A DNA stretch of 15,932 bases from DASQLQ01 sp035629935 (GTDB taxonomy: Bacteria; Actinomycetota; CADDZG01; WHSQ01), in assembly GCA_035629935.1 (NCBI GenBank), contig DASQLQ010000198.1, forward strand, positions 1 through 15,932, in the 5' to 3' direction. Positions within the stretch are counted from its first letter, which is position 1, and the number at the start of each line of letters is the position of its first letter. The notes beneath the pieces are model-generated. The model saw nothing but the letters and a program-made list of their open reading frames with translations, was not told the origin of the DNA and did no database searches. Positions 12,636 to 15,932 of the stretch are shown here, in pieces. Position numbers and translations under genes: made by a program.

Positions 12636-13944
12636 TCAAGACCACCTCTTCCCGGAACGGTGCTTCGGCTCGGACTTCCTCCGGATGGACGAGCTCGCCC
12701 GCTACCGCCGCTGCCATAGCAACGGCCGGGTTGGCCAGGTACACCTGCGCGGTCGCGTCGCCCATGCGACCGACGTAGTTGCGGTTGGAGGTCGAGACGC
12801 AAACCTCGCCGGGGCCGAGGACTCCCATGTGAGCACCGAGGCACGCACCACAGGTCGGGGTCGAAACCGATGCTCCTGCCTGCGCGAACTTGTCGAGCAG
12901 ACCCTCGTTGTTCGCCTGCTGCCACACCCGCTGAGTTGCAGGGATCACCATCAGGCGAACTCCGTCGGCGACACGTTCGTCACCCAGCACGTGGGCGGCG
13001 ATACGCAGATCTTCGATGCGAGCGTTCGTGCATGACCCGATGAACACCTGATCGACCTTCACGCGAGGAACTTCTGACACAGGTACCGCACGGGAGGGAA
13101 GCGACGGACGAGCCACCATCGGCTCGATCGCGGAGACATCGATGTCCACCACGCGTGCGTAGTCGGCATCCTCGTCGGACAGATAGACGTCGAAGTCCCG
13201 GTAGCGACTGACGGCCGTCTGACGCTGACCCACGTACTCGAGCGTCCGGTCGTCCGGCGGGATGATCCCCGACTTCGCACCGGCTTCGATCGCCATGTTC
13301 GTCAGTGTCAAACGGGAGTCGATCGACAGATGATCGAGTGTGTCCCCCGTGTGCTCCATCGCCATGTACGACGCGCCGTCGTCCCCGATCTGGCCGATCA
13401 CGGTGAGGATCAGGTCTTTACCGACGATCCACGGACCGGGGCGGCCGGAGTAAACGATCTTCATCGACTCGGGGACGCGCAACCAGATCTCTCCCGTCGC
13501 CCACACCGCTGCGATGTCGGTGGAACCGACGCCGGTCGAGAAGCAACCGAGTGCCCCGTACGTGCACGAGTGCGAGTCGGCTCCGATCACCACGTCGCCG
13601 GGGAGTGTCAGTGCTTCTTCCGGCAGAAGGATGTGCTCGATGCCGCCGCGGCCGACGTCGAAGAAGTGCTCGATGTCCTGCTCTGCCGCGAACTCACGCA
13701 TCCGGGTCATGAGCCCCGCAGACGCAATGTCCTTCGCCGGCGCGAAGTGGGAGGCCACCAAGGCCACTTTCGAGCGATCCCACACCGCCGGGGCCCCCAT
13801 CTTTCGGAACGCGTCCACCGCCGGGAAAGCCGTCACGTCGTTGGCCATCGCTAGGTCGACCTTGCACATCACGATGTCCCCGACGCGGGCAGTGTCCTGC
13901 CCGGCGTGAGCAGCGAGGATCTTCTGGGTGATCGTCTGACCCAT
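12628..13944 (-). CDS. leuC: 3-isopropylmalate dehydratase large subunit
   Basis: Aconitase-family subunit that binds the 4Fe-4S cluster and, with LeuD, isomerises 2- to 3-isopropylmalate. 438 residues, shorter than the roughly 466-residue E. coli type and close to the archaeal/Thermotoga type. Cluster Cys: C305 (GSCTNAR), C365 and C368 (TPTCGACLGAHMG). Other marks: GADSHSCTYGALG and STSNRNYVGRMG. A homoaconitase large subunit is the alternative for this subfamily, but leuA, leuD and leuB alongside make leucine synthesis the clear role. The ATG at 13944 shares one base with the leuA stop. Confidence 0.95.
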   Translation of the reverse strand: MGQTITQKILAAHAGQDTARVGDIVMCKVDLAMANDVTAFPAVDAFRKMGAPAVWDRSKVALVASHFAPAKDIASAGLMTRMREFAAEQDIEHFFDVGRGGIEHILLPEEALTLPGDVVIGADSHSCTYGALGCFSTGVGSTDIAAVWATGEIWLRVPESMKIVYSGRPGPWIVGKDLILTVIGQIGDDGASYMAMEHTGDTLDHLSIDSRLTLTNMAIEAGAKSGIIPPDDRTLEYVGQRQTAVSRYRDFDVYLSDEDADYARVVDIDVSAIEPMVARPSLPSRAVPVSEVPRVKVDQVFIGSCTNARIEDLRIAAHVLGDERVADGVRLMVIPATQRVWQQANNEGLLDKFAQAGASVSTPTCGACLGAHMGVLGPGEVCVSTSNRNYVGRMGDATAQVYLANPAVAMAAAVAGELVHPEEVRAEAPFREEVVLIG

Positions 13945-15494
13945 TACTGGACTGCCGGCTCTCTCATCTTGAGGTGAACCAACCGATTGACCGCTGCGAG
14001 ATAGGCACGAGCGGAGGCTTCGACGACGTCGGTCGAAACGCCACGACCGGTAGCGCGTCTGACGGGCTGCTCGGTGGAGCCATCCCCCACCGCCAGCACG
14101 ATCGTCACGTCACCGAGTGCGTCGATACCGCCGGTGAGACTCGAGACCTGGAACGACTCGAGCCGAGCTTCGACACCGGTGGCGCGCTGGATCGCGCCGC
14201 AGGCCGCGTCGATCATGCCGTCACCGATCGCGGACTCGTCGATGGTCTCGTCTGCGTACTTCAAGCGGACGGTCGCGGTCGGCGACAGGTGCGTCCCCCC
14301 GGCCACCTGGATCGAGATGAGCTCGTAGTAATCGAAGTCGGCTGCTATCTCCTCGACTGCTATCGCCTCTAGGTCGACGTCGGTGATGCGGATCTTGCGA
14401 TCGGCAAGGGACTTGAAGCGGTCGAAAGCTCGCTGGACATCTGCTTTGTCGAGCGAGAAGCCGAGCTCCTCCAGAGCCTTCGCGAAAGCGTGGCGGCCGG
14501 AGTGCTTGCCGAGCACGATCTTCGAACCTTCGAGGCCGACGTCGTGTGGATCCATGATCTCGTATGTGGTCCGCTCGACCATCACGCCGTGCTGGTGGAT
14601 GCCGGCCTCGTGTGCGAACGCATTGGCGCCGACGATCGCCTTGTTCGCCGGTACCGGATATCCGGTCAGCATCGAAACCAATCGAGACGTACGTGCGATC
14701 TCCTTCGTGTTGATGTGCGTGTCGGGCCTTTGTGATGCCTTGCGGGTACGCAGAGCCATCACGATCTCTTCCAGCGAGCAGTTACCGGCCCTCTCACCTA
14801 TCCCGTTGATCGCAACCTCGGCCTGCCGCGCGCCGACTTCGACGCCGGCGAGGGCGTTGGCAACCGCGAGACCCAGGTCGTCGTGCGTATGCACACTCCA
14901 GATGACGTCGCGGTCAACTTCGTGCATGAGGTGTTTCAACAGTTGAGCGAACTCCTCGGGAAGGGCGTATCCGACGGTGTCGGGCAGGTTCAACGTGGTC
15001 GCCCCGGCCTCCGCCGTGGCCCTGAAAACCTTCACCAGGAAATCGGGGTCCGACCTGGTTGCGTCCTCGCAAGAGAACTCAACGTCGTCCACGTAGGTCC
15101 GAGCACGCTTCACTCCGCTTACGGCGGCCGCGAGTACCTCGTCGGGTGTCATGCGGAGCTTCGCCTTCATGTGGATCTCGGACGTGGCGATGAACGTGTG
15201 GATCCTGCCTTTAGCCGCTGGCGCGATCGCTTCCGCCGCCGTGTCGATGTCGATGGCGTCGACTCGTGCCAGACCGCAGATAACCGGGCCGCGAACCGCT
15301 TCAGCGATCGCCTTGACCGCTTCTTTCTCGCCCTCGGACGCGATCGGAAACCCGGCTTCGATGATGTCGACGCCGAGACGAGCGAGCTGCTCGGCGATCT
15401 CGACCTTCTCCTTCAGGTTGAGCGAGATGCCCGGCGATTGCTCGCCGTCGCGCAGCGTCGTGTCGAAGATGACTACGTCAGACTCCGCCATCAT
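13944..15494 (-). CDS. leuA: 2-isopropylmalate synthase
   Basis: Condenses acetyl-CoA with 2-oxoisovalerate, the first committed step to leucine. 516 residues, full length. Catalytic barrel: FDTTLRDGEQSPG at 10-22 (metal ligand D11), metal-binding H202-x-H204 (SVHTHDDLG), GERAGNCSLEE at 233-243 and HEAGIHQHG at 295-303. LRDGEQSPG distinguishes LeuA from CimA, which usually has LRDGAQ. A complete regulatory domain follows at about 390-508, with GDGMIDAACGAI, so feedback inhibition by leucine is expected. ATG at 15494 overlaps the ilvC stop (ATGA); ATG at 15491 is an alternative. Confidence 0.95.
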   Translation of the reverse strand: MMAESDVVIFDTTLRDGEQSPGISLNLKEKVEIAEQLARLGVDIIEAGFPIASEGEKEAVKAIAEAVRGPVICGLARVDAIDIDTAAEAIAPAAKGRIHTFIATSEIHMKAKLRMTPDEVLAAAVSGVKRARTYVDDVEFSCEDATRSDPDFLVKVFRATAEAGATTLNLPDTVGYALPEEFAQLLKHLMHEVDRDVIWSVHTHDDLGLAVANALAGVEVGARQAEVAINGIGERAGNCSLEEIVMALRTRKASQRPDTHINTKEIARTSRLVSMLTGYPVPANKAIVGANAFAHEAGIHQHGVMVERTTYEIMDPHDVGLEGSKIVLGKHSGRHAFAKALEELGFSLDKADVQRAFDRFKSLADRKIRITDVDLEAIAVEEIAADFDYYELISIQVAGGTHLSPTATVRLKYADETIDESAIGDGMIDAACGAIQRATGVEARLESFQVSSLTGGIDALGDVTIVLAVGDGSTEQPVRRATGRGVSTDVVEASARAYLAAVNRLVHLKMREPAVQ

Positions 15495-15932
15495 TTACGC
15501 CCCATCCAACTCATCATCTGGCGCAGCTTCGAGCCGACCTCTTCGATCGGGTGCTCGGCCTGGCGACGACGCTCGGCATCCAACACCGGTGTCCCGGCCT
15601 TGTTCTCGAGCACCCACTCGCGAGCGAACGCACCCGAGCGGATGTCATCCAGAATCGTCTGCATCGCCTTCTCGGTGTCTTCCGTCACGACCTTGCGACC
15701 CCGGGTGAGGTCGCCGTACTCGGCCGTGTCGGAGATCGCGTTGCGCATCCCGTTGAAGCCACCTTCGTAGAGCAGGTCGACGATGAGCTTCAGCTCGTGC
15801 ATGCACTCGAAGTAGGCGATCTCGGGCTGGTAGCCGGCGCGGACGAGGGTCTCGTAACCGGCCTGGATCAGCCGGGATGTGCCTCCGCACAGGACCGCCT
15901 GCTCGCCGAACAGGTCCGTCTCGGTCTCTTCG
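15491..15932 (-). CDS. ilvC: Ketol-acid reductoisomerase, C-terminal part; 5' end outside window
   Basis: Catalyses the Mg- and NADPH-dependent isomeroreduction of acetolactate/acetohydroxybutyrate for valine, leucine and isoleucine. The 146 visible residues are the helical C-terminal domain: ETDLFGEQAVLCGG at the window edge carries the Mg-binding Asp and Glu, and AYFECMHELKLIVDLL carries the two later acidic ligands. The length of this domain fits the short (class I) enzyme of about 335 residues. The frame is open to the right edge, so the Rossmann domain lies beyond it. The stop overlaps the leuA ATG. Confidence 0.95.
   Translation of the reverse strand, partial: EETETDLFGEQAVLCGGTSRLIQAGYETLVRAGYQPEIAYFECMHELKLIVDLLYEGGFNGMRNAISDTAEYGDLTRGRKVVTEDTEKAMQTILDDIRSGAFAREWVLENKAGTPVLDAERRRQAEHPIEEVGSKLRQMMSWMGRK

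Noticed and set aside
14883..15770. Plus-strand open frame of 295 codons opposite leuA and ilvC.
   Set aside because: The minus strand encodes unmistakable LeuA and IlvC here; the plus-strand product is Arg/Asp-rich with no recognisable domain.

Overview
The window is GC-rich, gene-dense chromosomal DNA, most probably from an actinobacterium (Actinomycetota). Four things point there. The leucine-pathway dehydrogenase follows the actinobacterial LeuB pattern in its motifs. There is a cysteine-free HesB-like protein. GTG and TTG starts are frequent, and some start codons sit directly downstream of a TANNNT box, as expected for leaderless mRNAs. The lineage is an inference; there is no rRNA or marker-gene tree to confirm it. 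I saw no tRNA, rRNA, insertion sequence, CRISPR array or prophage gene, and no stretch longer than 300 bases lacks a gene.

Left part (1-3922). An endonuclease III gene (minus strand, running off the left edge) diverges from a five-gene plus-strand unit: a TetR-family repressor and paaA, paaB, paaC and paaD, the core of the phenylacetyl-CoA 1,2-epoxidase system. A perfect palindrome, CGAACG-GT-CGTTCG, lies just upstream of the repressor start and fits the box I recall for the phenylacetyl-CoA-sensing repressor PaaR of Thermus. The genes overlap or nearly touch, so the repressor probably controls itself and the epoxidase genes as one mRNA. No paaE reductase follows. The PaaC here appears to keep a full set of diiron ligands that E. 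coli PaaC has lost.

Middle (3909-9977). A small four-helix membrane protein of unknown function converges on paaD. Upstream of it lies a 1052-residue cytosolic signalling protein (GAF-GGDEF-GAF-GAF-GAF-HD-GYP) that carries both synthesis and hydrolysis modules for cyclic di-GMP. A divergent small HesB-like gene abuts a convergent aldehyde dehydrogenase gene, which is itself divergent from a VOC (glyoxalase/dioxygenase fold) gene.

Right part (9974-15932). All genes are on the minus strand, in transcription order ilvC (5' end outside the window), leuA, leuC, leuD, leuB, a free-standing citramalate-synthase-type regulatory domain, then pheA after a 57-base gap. From ilvC to the regulatory domain every junction overlaps by 1 to 8 bases, which implies one translationally coupled branched-chain amino acid operon. 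Two features are unusual: LeuB is only 291 residues, with an internal deletion and no usual C-terminus although all catalytic residues are present; and the regulatory domain, normally the C-terminal part of CimA/LeuA, is encoded alone and overlaps the leuB stop codon.

Together the window links aromatic catabolism (paa genes, perhaps the aldehyde dehydrogenase), second-messenger signalling and amino acid biosynthesis (Leu/Val and Phe). All three convergent gene pairs abut or overlap at their stops, which leaves no room for intergenic terminators.
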